Source: Dromiciops gliroides (taxonomy: Eukaryota; Chordata; Mammalia; Microbiotheria; Microbiotheriidae). Taken from it: a DNA stretch of 64,000 nucleotides. Shown here one piece after another: positions 36,117 to 48,000 of this stretch. The translations under genes and the position numbers were made by a program. A model generated the notes under the pieces. It was not told the DNA's origin and made no database searches. It worked only from the letters and a program-made list of their open reading frames with translations. Each line of letters opens with the position of its first letter. Position 1 is the first letter of the stretch. The stretch covers positions 168,948,903 through 169,012,902 of the forward strand of contig NC_057866.1 in the NCBI RefSeq assembly GCF_019393635.1, read 5' to 3'.

Positions 36117-36324
36117 AGTATTTTTTCCTGCAGTTTTTATTGCAATTGTTCCACATTTCAGGTAAATTGTGGGTTAAGTGAGTTTATATGGGCTAGCCTG
36201 GGAACCTAACCCTAATTTATAACATTGTTTCCATGGGAAAATGTGTTCTGTTCTCTAAACAACCAACTCACAAATGAACTTTTGGAACGTGGCCTTTTTG
36301 AAAGTTGGGGACTTCCTGTATTAA
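36117..36324 (+). mobile_element. Possible ancient DNA transposon fragment, one end
   Basis: Ends AAAGTTGGGGACTTCCTGTA just before TTA, which reversed is TACAGGAAGTCCCCAACTTT, a Tigger-like terminus. The left terminus was not seen. Confidence 0.35.
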
Positions 36325-37059
36325 TGTTTTTTGGCCCTTGTGTAGCCCCGTGGCCAAACGTGCATAATCCTGACATGTGGTTTAAGGTTCATATAACAGC
36401 CGGTTCATTTAAATAATGTTAACTGGAGCTCAGTTTTCAAGTTCTCAGATTTCTGGCTAATTTGAAATAGTGGAGACAACAGACTAGAAGCAGTGAGTCA
36501 GTCAATGGCATGGACAGAGCACCCAGCATTATGTCAAGCTTTGTCAAGAAAAAAAAAATGGGAAAGACAGAATTCTTGCCTTCAGAGAATTCACAACCCA
36601 GTTTTTTCGAAGTCAGCATCTCTGTAGTTCAGACTTTTTAGTCCTGTTGAACAATTTATCTTAGAAAAGAAAAATTCCCTTTTAGAACCAACTGTGGTTT
36701 CTAGCCTCAAGCTTCAGTCTAGGCTATTCTCATTTATTGAGAGCAAGGATTCTCTCTGCAGGAAGAGAAATCTAATTGTAACTCTTAGTGGGGCCCTTCT
36801 CTTCCCATGTCTTCTCCTTTCCTCATCCCCCCACCCATCAGTGGCCTCAGTTTTACAGGAAGGTGTCCAGACAGCTAGAATGAGACATGGCATTTCCCAT
36901 TTCTGACTGCTGTTCCTGAATCAATAAGTATCACAAATACATCCCTTTTTTTTTTTGAGATTTCTGGTCACTTAAAGCTGGTCCTTCGGAATAGGAGGAG
37001 ACCCCATAGGTCAACTAAGGATGCTGCTGGAAAACCTCAACCTGACCTGGAAACTATTG
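36325..37059. other. No recognised feature
   Basis: Single-copy-looking sequence with only short frames. Confidence 0.35.
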
Positions 37060-37268
37060 GTTAAATTTAGGTAGCTAGGTGGTGTGGTGGATTGAGGATT
37101 CATTTGGAAGTCAGGAAAACCTGGGTATCCAGCCTGCCTTAGTCACTCATTAGCTTAGTGATCACAGGCAAGCCATACAATCTCCCTCAGCCTCAATTTC
37201 TTCATCTATAAAAAGGGGATAATCTGCAGCACTTACGTCAGAGTTAATGTGAGGCTCAAATGAGATTT
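37060..37268 (+). mobile_element. MIR-like CORE-SINE
   Basis: TAGGTAGCTAGGTGGTGTGG head, CATTAGCTTAGTGATCACAG, CAATTTCTTCATCTATAAAA. Confidence 0.6.
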
Positions 37269-37270
37269 TA

Positions 37271-37532
37271 TTATTGTTATTATTCAGTCATTGTCGGTCA
37301 TGTCCAACACTTTGTGAGCCCATTTGTTGTTTTGTTTTGTTTTTTGTTTTATTTTTGCAGAGATACCAGAGTGCTTTGTCATTTCCTTCTCTAGCTCATT
37401 TTATAGACAAGGATCTGAGGCAGACAAAGTTAAGTGACTTGCCCAGTGAAGTGTCTGAGGCTAGATTTGAACTAAGGTCCCCCTAACTCCAGGTCTAGTG
37501 CTCTGTCCACTGCAGTATCACCTAGCTGCTCC
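37271..37532 (-). mobile_element. RTE-tailed marsupial SINE
   Basis: Starts TTATTGTTATTATTCAGTCA (tail reversed) and ends CACCTAGCTGCTCC. Flanks CAAATGAGATTTTA and CAAAATGAGATTATA look like an imperfect duplication. Confidence 0.8.
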
Positions 37533-37542
37533 AAAATGAGAT

Positions 37543-37543
<1 letters not shown>

Positions 37544-37593
<50 letters not shown>
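37544..37593. repeat. AT then GT microsatellite
   Basis: About 11 TA units followed by about 14 TG units, just beyond a SINE head. Confidence 0.9.
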
Positions 37594-37595
<2 letters not shown>

Positions 37596-37975
37596 CTGTC
37601 TATCTCTATATATGGTTTGTAAAGATATGTGTATGTATGTCTATGTCTATATGTAAACACAGGCATACACACACATGCACATCTTCATAAACCTTAAAAT
37701 GCATATAAATACTAATATAATAATGATGATTGTGATGATGAGGATGATTACTATTCCTGGTTGGACCTAGGAGAATGCCAGTGGTATTCCTTGATATTAG
37801 GGGTAGATGATGGAGGTACAGTGTGTGTTGAATACACAAAGGGTAGCCTATTATGAGAGAAATGTATCTAAATCTTCCTTAAGTCAGACCTTTACTAGAC
37901 CCTTTACATCTCCAGGACTTGATATATTTTCCATTTCAAAAATGTGGACATAGAACCCTTTAGTATGGCCACATC

Positions 37976-38164
37976 GTGGGGTCGGCTAGGTGGCTCACTG
38001 GATATAGCACCGGCCCTTTCAGGAGGGCATTTCAGGAGGACCTGAGTTCAAATCTGGCCTCAGACACTTGACACTAGCTGTGTGGCCCTGGGTAAATCAC
38101 TTAACCCTCATTGTCCTGCAAACAAACAAACAAACAAATAAATAAATAAAAAAATAAAAATAAG
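37976..38164 (+). mobile_element. Poly(A)-type marsupial SINE with CAAA/TAAA tail
   Basis: Body with an internal partial repeat (TTTCAGGAGGGCATTTCAGG). The tail became CAAACAAA then TAAATAAA. Duplication TAGTATGGCCACATC (37961-37975) against TAGTATGGACATATC (38165-38179). Confidence 0.85.
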
Positions 38165-38427
38165 TAGTATGGACATATCCCTAAGTCACTGTACCCTTAT
38201 CCCGTTTACCTCATAGTGAGAAATTCCTGCAGACATAGATTCAGAATCCCAGAGCTGGAAAGGACCTCAGAGTCTATTGAGTCCACCCCACAACTTATTG
38301 AAAATCTCTTTATGATAAATGGCCACCCAACGTCTGCTTGAAGACCTCCAGAGAGGGGGACCTATGAATTTCTGAGGAAGCCCATGCCACTTTTGGGCAG
38401 CTATAATTATGATGTTTTTATTATTTT

Positions 38428-38675
38428 GGGCAGCTAGGTGGCATAGTAAATAAGAGTGCCAGTTCTGGAATCAGGAAGATCTAAGTTCAAATGCAACTGT
38501 AGACACTTATTGGCTGCATGGCCCTGGGTGAGTCACTTAACCCTGTTTGTCTCAGTTTCCTCATCGGTAAAATGATTTGGAGGAGGAAATGGCAAACCAC
38601 TCTAGTATCTTTGCCAAGAAAATCCCAAATGTTGTCACGTAGAGTCACATATGACTGAACAATAACGGCAACAAT
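38428..38675 (+). mobile_element. RTE-tailed marsupial SINE
   Basis: GGGCAGCTAGGTGGCATAGT head, GGAAATGGCAAACCACTCTA and TATCTTTGCCAAGAAAATCC, tail CAATAACGGCAACAA. Confidence 0.85.
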
Positions 38676-38799
38676 TACTGGGTGCCCTACATTTTCGTCT
38701 TTGCAACTTCTCCAAAATCCTTCAGATTTTCTCTCTGGGGCCAAAGAGAACAATACCACCCCCTTCTCCATGCTAGAACCCTGGCACCGAGGCAGCTAG

Positions 38800-39115
38800 A
38801 TGACAGTGTTTTGCTAAAACGTCAGACCTGGAAGTAGGAAGAGCTGAGGTCAAATCCTGACTCAGATACATAGTGACCCTGGATAAATCACCTAATTTCT
38901 GTATGCCTCAGTTATTTCATTGATAAAATGATGATGGTGGTGGTGATGACCATGACGGTGATGATGATAAAGAGGAGGAGGAGGATGACGACAATGATGA
39001 CAATAGCACCCACTTCCCAGATTTATTATGAGGATCAAATGAGTTATTTATAAAGTGCTTTGTAAACCTTATGATGCTATGTAAATGCTAGTTGTTCTTC
39101 TTATTCTTATCATTA
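38800..39115 (+). mobile_element. MIR-like CORE-SINE with GAT-rich insert
   Basis: Head GAGGCAGCTAGATGACAG. The middle is expanded by a GATGGTGGTG-type repeat (38928-39003). The 3' part is AAGTGCTTTGTAAACCTTAT. Confidence 0.6.
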
Positions 39116-40007
39116 TTATTATATTATAGCCCTTTAGATCTTTAGAGATAGTTATCACATACCCCTTCTAAGTCTTTCCTCCTCCGGCTAAAACATCCAC
39201 CACTCTTTCGATCCAACCTCATATGGTATGAATTCAAGGTTTCCCCTTTACCATCTTGGTTGTTCTCCTCTGGACACCTTTCAGCTTGTTAATATCTTTT
39301 CTAAACCGTGGGGCCCCGAATTGAAAATAATATTCTAGATAGGATCGTGCCAAGGCAGAAGAGAGTAACTCTGCTGCCTCCCTTGTCTGGCACACTCTTC
39401 TCAAGGCGGCCCCTTTCTTTTCTATAGGTCACAGGATTGAAAATGAATCCTGGCCTAACTCAAAGTTATCAGTCCCTTGTGGATTCCATTGAGTTACACA
39501 GTGACTTCAGAAGATGTGGTCTTCACACTGTGGAGAGACAGTGGAAAATGTGTAGACTGGATATGGAGTATTGCAATATGGGCTTTGGTTCTGGCTCTGG
39601 TACTTTCTACCTGGGAGCCTTTGGAAAAACCACTTTATCTCTCCAGACCATGTAATGAGGTAGTTAAATGAGATAATCTCTAAGGTCCCTTTTGGGGTGG
39701 ATGGAATATTCAGGGAGGACTAGCACCTCTGGTGTGAGGGTTTGCTGAGCCCTCTCAGGGCTGCTCACCCACCTTTGGTGTCTACTTGTCACCCAACTCT
39801 CACCTGTGGCTCCAAAAAACTGTAGCATGCACATGGGACACAATCCTGCAAACTATTTCGGCACATGGGCTAAACCAGATTAAGGGCAACGGACAGGCCT
39901 TAAACCCTTGGGTGAGTTAGGGGGATGTTTACCCCAAGCATGTGAAGACTTCCCTCTGCAGAATAGGCAGATGAGAATGATTTGTTCCAGTGAGCCATTA
40001 ATGTGTC

Positions 40008-40265
40008 TGAAGCAGGTTCTGTGGAGTACTTGGAGCTTGGTCAGACATCAAAGACACCAAAGTCATCCAAGGCATCCCAAGTCATTAATATGGACTTCTG
40101 TTTTGATACTGGTCTTAGATGAATCAGGAAGAGAGAATGAGGCTGACAACTTTGTGCAACTCGCTCTGCCTCACCGAAATATTCTCCCCAAAGTCAAGAC
40201 ATCTCCCCATCTTGTCACTGGTCCTCTTCAAAAATGGAAGGACAGACCACAAGGTCCCTTCTAGC
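40008..40265 (+). repeat. Dispersed repeat of undetermined family, copy A
   Basis: AGCAGGTTCTGTGGAGTACT, GGAGCTTGGTCAGACATCAA and the end GGTCCTCTTCAAAAATGGAA, GGACAGACC. Collinear with copy B at 42275-42481. Confidence 0.6.
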
Positions 40266-40269
40266 TCGA

Positions 40270-41230
40270 AAGCCCATGACTTTGTGATCTCATAGAGGCC
40301 ACCCCCTTGTGTGGATCAATTCAGAGAACCATGGAAAGTACTTACCTTTGCCTTCATTTAAATTTCTTTAAAAGATAGAATTTGTATTTGTCACAATTAA
40401 ATTCAGACCTGAGTAAGTATGATCTTTGGGGCATTCAATTATGCATGGCAATAGTCTCAGTCACAGGTAGGAACAGGTGTGTGCTTATCTACCTTATAGA
40501 AATGGTTAAGCTGGGTTACTGACAAGAACCCAGAAGAATGGGTTCTGAGTGGAACCCAGGTCTGTGGGAGTCTAGCATCAACCTTTATCAAAACAGTGGG
40601 AAAATATGCCTTTAGCCACATAACATTCAAATGAAAAAAATGCACGACAAATGAGTATTGGAGATACAACTGCCTTTCCAGTTTATTCTATTAATGCAAC
40701 AATCCTAGCACGTCACATAATAGCTTAGAATAGGGCACACATGGTGTTCGTTTTTGTAATAAAACACATGCTTGCAGTATTTTGGAATACATGAGAAATG
40801 GAATACTGACTTCTTGATTGTTTGTTGCTTGTTTCACCTCTTCATTGGGAGGGATTTAAATGATTCCAAGCAACTCAATAGTTATAAATGGAAATTTTGT
40901 GCAGGGCGTGTTGTTCAATTAGGACTGTTCTTTAAATTTAATATCTCAGTATAAAATTACTTATGCATGCTTAATTTTTACAGTAAACAACGTCTTGCTG
41001 TGTCTATGGAAGAGGAAAATTTTCATTGGCATTGTTAATGGGGTGGGGGCCTGGCTTCCTAACTTAGTATCAAAAGGACTAGAAAAATAAACTGCATATT
41101 GAAGGGTTGGGTTGGTCTTTACTAGTTTGAGAAAACTGACCTGAACATCTTATGGGAATTCTTTAAATGTGCCATGTCCTTTGGAAGTGACTTTGCAACA
41201 CAGTGAAATTATCTTTGAGGTTATCTATTT
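40270..41230. other. No recognised feature
   Basis: AT-rich, SINE-free; short frames only. Confidence 0.35.
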
Positions 41231-41234
41231 GAAG

Positions 41235-41995
41235 ATTTCAATCCAATTCAACAATCAACCATTAAGCTCTTAGTGTGTACAGAGCAACGTGTTAGACCCT
41301 GGAAGGGAGAGAAATATTAGACAATAGCCTCTTTTAGAGCTTAGAGTCTAGTAGGGAAATGACACAAACATGGATAAGCAGGAGGCAGTGTGGTGCAGTG
41401 GAAATGGCTTTGGAGTAAAATGACCTACATTTAAATCTTGCTTCTGTCCCTTACCAGTAAGTTTGGGGCAAGTCACTTAAACTCTTTGAGTCTCTGTTTC
41501 CAAATATTTAAATGAGAGCGTTGGATTGAATGACTGCTAAGGTCCCTCTAAAGCTGTGATACAAATTATTTAAGGAACTATAACCCATAATGTTGCCTAG
41601 AAAGTGTATAGTGACACCAAGTGTTATGTAAGGCTCAAGGGAGGAAGAACTGTTACAGAGGGATCAACAAAGGTTTGTTTCATGGAGCAGGTGACATTTG
41701 AACAGGACTTTAAAGGAGTAGCAGGAATTCATCCAACAAAGAGAGTTAGGGAGGACATTTCAATACATGGAATTCTCTAAGCAAAGGCTTGGAGGTAGGA
41801 AAGCTTAGAGTGTGTTCAGAGGGAAAAATAGTATCATCTAGCTGGAGCCTAGAATTGGTTGAAGGGAGTTATATGAAATAAATCAGGAAAGATTGAGCCA
41901 GATCGTAGAAAGCTTTGAATGCCAGGTAAGGGAGTCTGAATATTACTTGGTAGGTAATAAGATGCCATGCCATTGAAGACTTTTGAGAGGAAATG
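41235..41995 (+). repeat. Ancient dispersed repeat (same family as 4490), split by MIR
   Basis: ATTAAGCTCTTAGTGTGTAC, then after the MIR: GGAGCAGGTGACATTTGAAC, AAGCAAAGGCTTGGAGGTAG, CGTAGAAAGCTTTGAATGCC. Confidence 0.5.
41385..41570 (+). mobile_element. MIR-like CORE-SINE
   Basis: GGCAGTGTGGTGCAGTGGAA head, GGGGCAAGTCACTTAAACTC, GGATTGAATGACTGCTAAGG. Confidence 0.65.
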
Positions 41996-42274
41996 AGATC
42001 AACAGATCCATGGTGATGGGTTCTTTTTGGATCCATAATAAGTATGGAGTCTTGGATAGATGCTTCTTCAATCCCTCCTCAATTCACCAGTCTTTTCCTT
42101 CAATTTGCCTAACAAGTGATCCACCCAGAAACCAAGGCCTGCTTGGACATCTTGCCATCCATCCTGATACTTCTCTCCTCCCTATGGAGAACTGTAACTC
42201 TCTAGACTTGACCTTTAGAGATCATGTCGTTGTGGTTGAATTGTTTCATTCATGTTTGACTCTTCGTCAGGACC

Positions 42275-42481
42275 AAAGCAGGTGCTGTGGAGTGCTTAGA
42301 GCTCGGTCAGACATCGAAGATGTCAAAAATGTCAAAATCATCCACTCATGACTTTGGAAGAGAGAGTGAAGCTGATAAGTTCGAGTCTCTCTGCCTAATT
42401 TAAACCCAGTTCACTCATAATCATGACGTCACTCTGTGATATTATTGGTCTCCTTTGAGAATGGAGGACAGACAATAATAA
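42275..42481 (+). repeat. Dispersed repeat of undetermined family, copy B
   Basis: AAGCAGGTGCTGTGGAGTGC, GAGCTCGGTCAGACATCGAA, and the end GGTCTCCTTTGAGAATGGAG followed by GACAGACAATAATAAC. Confidence 0.6.
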
Positions 42482-42830
42482 CATTTGAAATAAGTCTTGA
42501 AGTTGGAGGTTGAGAGGGAGGGCATCCCAGGCAAAGGGACCGTCCGTGTGAAGACACAGACAAGGGAGATGGACTTTTGTATTCAAGGAACTGTAAGGGA
42601 GACTCTTTGACAGGACCATAGTGTGCCTGAAAGGATGTAGAATTTGGAAAACTGGAAAGCTAGGGAGGGGCCGGGTTGCGAAGCTCTTTAAGCATCATAC
42701 AAAAGGCTTCATATTTCATATGAGAGGTAATAGGAAACCAGTGGTGCTTATTGAGGCCAGTGTGGTGTTGGTAGTGGTTACACCGTTAGATCGATGCCTC
42801 AGAATTATTGGCTGAATGGAGGATGGATTA
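42482..42830 (+). repeat. Ancient dispersed repeat (same family as 4490), second copy
   Basis: GGGCATCCCAGGCAAAGGGA, GTGTGAAGACACAGACAAGG, TTGCGAAGCTCTTTAAGCAT. Confidence 0.45.
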
Positions 42831-42929
42831 GAATGCGCAAATAGCTTAGTCTTACTGGGTCTCAGTTGCCTCATCTGTATCCTGAGGGGAATGGGCCAGA
42901 TCACCCCTGAGGATAATTTTAACTCTAAA

Positions 42930-43270
42930 CCAGGGGTTCTTAACCCTTTTCATGTTGTTATGGACACATAAGAGACTACAGAACCCTTCTCAGAATATTT
43001 GTAAATGCATAAAATGAAAAGCATAAGATTGCAAAGGAAGCCAATTTAATTTAAACACAATTAATAAAAATATTTTTTCTTTGTTTGCCCCCCCCCAGGG
43101 CAATGAGGGTTAAGTGACTTGCCCAGGGTCACACAGCTAGTAAGTGTCTGAGGTGGGATTTGAACTCAGGTACTCCTGAATCCAAGGCTGGTGCTTTATC
43201 CACTGTGCCACCTAGCTGCCCCCAATCAAAATATTTTTTAAAAGTTGCAGACCCCAGGTTGGTTAAGGTC
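42930..43270 (+). mobile_element. hAT-type MITE interrupted by a SINE
   Basis: Left end CCAGGGGTTCTTAACCC; right end worn (CAGGTTGGTTAAGGTC). Exact 8-bp duplication ACTCTAAA at 42922-42929 and 43271-43278, the size hAT elements make. Contains the SINE at 43079-43223. Confidence 0.75.
43079..43223 (-). mobile_element. Poly(A)-type marsupial SINE in hAT MITE
   Basis: Duplication AATAAAAATATTTTTT (43063-43078) against AATCAAAATATTTTTT (43224-43239). The T-run is replaced by a C-run near 43088-43098. Confidence 0.88.
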
Positions 43271-43559
43271 ACTCTAAATCTATGATCCTATGGACTGCAT
43301 TGAGGCACCTATAGGCCCATGACTATTTGCTATTCCTTGTATGTTGTTCTAGCTGAGGACCTGAGAATTGGCACCTTATGGATGATCCCACCCTAAAATG
43401 TGCCAAGCATGTGACCTAACTTGCTGACAGTGGGAAAACAAGATAGACACAGATATTTTAGCTGGTTGAAAGGTTGGATAGTCAAGCTCTATACTGCTCC
43501 CTTCCCAGTCTCTCCCATTAAAAGACATTTCAGGACAAATGAGAAGACAGTCAATGGGT

Positions 43560-44748
43560 AAAACATAGTGTAAAGTTTATATACAAGAATATAGTGTTTA
43601 TCTGAAATATTTACAGTGTTGATTAAAGCAATATTTTACAACTCTCTTAGGTAAATCACTACGTATATTACAGGCAGGCTACAAATGGTTTAATTGTAAA
43701 ATTAAGTAAAATTATTTTAAAAAAAGTTTAACGTTGTATTCAGATCAGTTATAATACTGTTAGTCTGTTTTGCCTTTTATTGGAAGGAAACACGCTAAAG
43801 ACATCAATCCAAGTCCTGTACCTGGAAATGGAATGATGCCACATACAAGAACCATAATTTCCCAACCATGATGAAATAATAACAGATGAATGTTGAAAGG
43901 CTCAGACCCTCAAGTGCCAGGTCGGAGCGTAGGAAGATTAAGGGGTCGAGATAACAGCCAGCTCTATCTCAACCTATTTTGTTATGCACAATAGAGACTG
44001 GTTATATAGAACTGTGAAGCATTAGGCATGTTACTGCATCGTAAGTGACATAAAAAATAGATGTTCCAAATAAGAAAGAAAAAAAAATTGAAGCCCGAGT
44101 CATGTGATTTTTGAACGGATACTGGGTTTCCCTATCTCGCCCAGGTTGCAGCGTACACTCACCGGCCTGATTCCATTACTGATCGACATAAAAGCTCTGA
44201 CCTGCTACAGAAGAGGGTTGGTTCACCCTCTTCTCAGGCAGCTTGGTGGCTCCCTGCTTGACCTAGTTTGGGGCACTGGACAAGGCTTTGTTCCTACTGC
44301 ATCTCAGAACTCTTCAAGCCAACTGATGCACTGGCCTCAGTCTCCCTGGTAAGCAGAGTTTACAAGGTGTGCACCATCATGCCTGGTCCACATTTTCCCT
44401 TATCCCAAACTAGCCTAAAGCAAGCTATTTTAACATTTCATAAAATATTCATGATTTTTATTACAATTTTTAATATATACATATACAAATAAGATTTGGT
44501 GGGTTTTTTCCCTATTTTTCTTTTTCTTTTAAGTGAAAAATAGCTCTCTATTCTCTTGGCTTCCTGGGAATTTCAAAACTCAGGAAATTCTGGAGTGAGA
44601 AGGTGCAAAAGGCAGTGATAAGTATAGGGCTGGGTGTGGAGGCTAGTTAAGTGAGAGGAAGTTGTCCCTGGTGGACACGCTCAGCCTGGCGGGGAGCAGA
44701 ACCACCAGTATGCGCCACGCAAGGAACCCAGGCAGACAGAAGGGATTA
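43560..44748 (-). other. SFRP2: SFRP2 3' UTR (inferred extent)
   Basis: A SINE-free, single-copy-looking AT-rich stretch directly after the SFRP2 stop. Minus-strand AATAAA hexamers lie at 44462-44457 and 43781-43776, and a weaker TATAAA at 43581-43576. They would give 3'UTRs of roughly 0.3, 1.0 and 1.2 kb. The boundary is inferred; transcript ends are not visible in the sequence. Confidence 0.5.
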
Positions 44749-45053
44749 TTAGCACTGGAGCTTGCGGATGCTGCGGGAGATTCGCTTAAACTCTCGCTGC
44801 CCTTTCTGCCACCGTTTCACGGAGGTAATCACCAGCTCTCCACCCTGCTTCTGTCCCATGACCAGGTACGGGGCATTGATGTCATTCATCTCCTCGCAGG
44901 TACACTGTAGGCTGTCTTTGAGCCACAACACGGATTTCTTCAGATCTCGCTCTGACACTCCATTCAGCTTGTATATTGTCTTGCTTTTCGTTTCTAGGAT
45001 GATCTTGGTGTCTCGATTGATGTAAGTTATCTCCTTTACTTTTATCTTCAGGG
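44749..45053 (-). CDS. SFRP2: SFRP2 coding exon 3 (netrin-like domain) and stop
   Basis: Encodes residues 196-295 after the split codon 195, then stop TAA at 44751-44749. A pyrimidine-rich acceptor ending ACCATAG precedes it. It carries the bulk of the NTR domain: KVKEITYINRDTK, the CTC cysteine pair 245/247 and the basic C-terminus KRISRSIRKLQC. The basic tail fits the heparin binding known for the family. It ends in cysteine 295, as in other mammals. Confidence 0.97.
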
Positions 45054-48000
45054 CTATGGTAAAAAGAGTGGTAGATGAGTAAGATGGAGTGTGGGGTTTG
45101 GTGGGGGGGAGAAACAGAGACCTTCTCCCCCTTCCATTAGTGCCCAGAAACACGACCTGGGGGAGGGAGGGATTTCAGACTTCCATGGAAGCTAATGAAA
45201 CTGCCAGAGGACACCAAGATGGGGGGCAGGCACAGGTGGCTTAATTTCTATAGACTTAAAAGGCTTGCCAGGCATTTTGTTTCCAATCAACCATCCCTTC
45301 CTCTCCACTCCCTTCCCCTCCCTTTATTTTATTTTTCTTTCTTTCTTTTTGGGACTCAATTAACTTCTCTCCTAGTTTCCTAGCACTTCCAAAAGAAAGC
45401 CCCTGGAGTGCATGTGTTTGTATGTAGATTGTATGTGGTACATGCCCAACAATTGACTTCCCCTATTGGAAACTTCAGTATGAAAAGAAACGTCTGACTC
45501 TTAGGTGAAACGTGATCCTCATTGTGGCTGTAAACTTTAAACTCAATTTATTATGTCGGAGAGGTTTTTGGACAAACCTATAAGGAAATTGTATTACACA
45601 ATCATTGTTTTCTAAAGGACAGATTACAGGGAAGGGGAATTGATCTCACAGCTGCATTTGATTTGGTAAAGTAACTAGGAGGAGGGGAAAAGCCATGCAA
45701 GGAGCTTTTTAAGAGTACAACATGTTTAACTGTAAAAGGGTTTCTCCAAATACCTCATCGTCATATGCTATCACTGGCTTAGCCAAGGCACTTACAGATC
45801 ATATATGTACCATTTCCAAAAATGGGTAAGTAAACTCAATAGATTGCTAAAATGAAAAGTAAGTGATTTGCTATAAAAGACACATTTTACAGTCATGAAC
45901 AGGATTCCTAGGGACCAGAATAAAAAAAAAAAAAACGAAACTCATCTGCTGTAATTACAGTTCAAGACTCCATGAAAGGAGGGAAAGTGAGGAATGTTAA
46001 GAGCCGAAAGGGGTCTCAGAGATAATCAGCCTGGCTCAGCCATTTTGTTCATTTACAGATGTGGAAACTGAGGCCCAGATGGGTCAAGTCATGGGATTAG
46101 TTAATAGTAGGACTGGGATGAGACTCTAGGTTTTCTAACATCCAGTCTGGAGCTCATCCCATGATACTACATTGCCTCTCAGAGAAGAGTATTAATAGCC
46201 CCAAGCTATTTACTGGGTCTTTGTTACTAATCTTAGGATTGGTGGAGGTGATGCTGTGTGGCAGTGTATAGAAAGGTCCTCAGACAACCAGAAATTCCAT
46301 TCTATTGCTTGGGAATATAAAAATATAAGGCTTGCAATGAACATCGGTGGATGCTTTTGTTTTTATTTATTTTCATTTAATTACTTCATTTAATTCATTT
46401 AATTACTGCAGGATTATTTTGTTTGTTTGTTTGCAGGGCAATGAGGGTTATGTGACTTGCCCAGGGTCACACAGCTAGTAAGTGTCAAGTGTCTGAGGCT
46501 GGATTTGAACTCAGGTCCTCCTGAATCCAAGGCCGGTGCTTTACCACTGTGCCATCTAGCTGCCCCAGGATTATTATTTTTTTTAGTTCTTAATAATTTG
46601 TATAAACTCTGAATATGGGGGATAAGTGTGTTGTAATGAAGAGGAGACTGGATTTGGGAGCAAAGGACTCTAATCCTGGTTCTGTCATTTCCTACCTGTG
46701 TGAGTCAGTTGACTTCTCTCTGAGTCTCAGTTTCCTCATCTGTAAAATGAGAGACTCAGGCTAGATGACCTCTAGGATCTCCTCTGGCTCTAAACCCATC
46801 ATCCTATCATCTCATGGCTTCTCCCAGTAACTAAGAAATGATAAAATGTCAACTGAACAGTGCTGGAGACCGTCTAACTTCTGCCTGGTGTTTTGCCTGC
46901 ACTCAGACTACAAAATGGAGTCTTCGGCATTCACGAGACTTAAGTTATGGAAAAAGCCAATCTAAACACAGTGAAGATGTCCTATTGTGTCTTTTTAAAG
47001 CGAATGGAAATGCCACTGGCCAACTCTTCCTGCTGTCTCTTTCATCTCCCTGCTCTCTGCTTCAGGGCTAGCAAGAGAAGGAAGATGTATACACTGGAAA
47101 GTGTGAACTGACTCAGGTATCAGGAAGAAAAAAAAAAGGAGTCAACATTGGAAGGTATTGTTTCAACTCCTCTTACCTCTAAGATACTAATCTTTGCCCA
47201 GATTTCCCAGGGAACTCCTTGACTTTGGAACTGAGAACAATCTAGGAAATTCTAAATAATGTAAGATCTTATTTCCTCCCCTGAAAGTTCCCAGTCTAGA
47301 TGAAGGATGTCGTCCATATATATTGTACATATCCAAGAATGGAAGTGAGGGGAAGAAATACACAAGAGAGAAAGACTCACATTGATTTCTGGTTTTCAAG
47401 TGGTAAGACTTGAACAGTGTTTATGCCTCAGAACTGTACTGGAGAAGGGGTTGACGCTTTCCAGGATAAAGCAAAATGAAGGAAATACACCATTTCCACT
47501 CCCTTCTCTCTCCTCTCTCCCCAAATCTGTGCTATAAAGCACAGTTAGAAGAAAATCTCCCCTGCTTCAGATGGGAGGGAAGGAACATTCTGAGTCTTTC
47601 TGCAAGGTCCATCTTCCTCATCTACTTGAATGGGTGACATGAGAAAGATAGTTGTGGGGGAGTAAAATCATTGAAAAGCTATTTATAATCATAAAGAACC
47701 GTGCAAAATGCAAAACAAAATGGGCAAAACAGCTATGTTCAGCTTTAACTCCATGTCCCCACTGTGAAAAGAGAAAACAGGCCTACATGACCACTGCAGG
47801 TTCCCAAAGGTAGGAGGGCATGGAAAATTATTTCCCTGTCAGGCTATACTATCGTTGTCTTTTGCGTTTATATAGTGTTTTTAAGTAAATTTTCTCCCTT
47901 TGCACTCACAACAAGCCTTTAAGTTTGGCTGGGCTGGTATCATGATTTCCATTTCTCAGAGTGTATAGATGATTTGCCCGAGTTCACATGAGCAAAGGAA

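Larger units (their letters stand above)
38195..39430 (-). mobile_element. CR1/L3 LINE 3' region, interrupted by two SINEs
   Basis: Pieces: 38195-38427 (CCAGAGCTGGAAAGGACCTC, TCTGAGGAAGCCCATGCCAC), 38676-38795, and 39118-39430 (CTTGGTTGTTCTCCTCTGGA, CACCTTTCAGCTTGTTAATA). The interruptions are at 38428-38675 and about 38800-39115. Confidence 0.65.
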
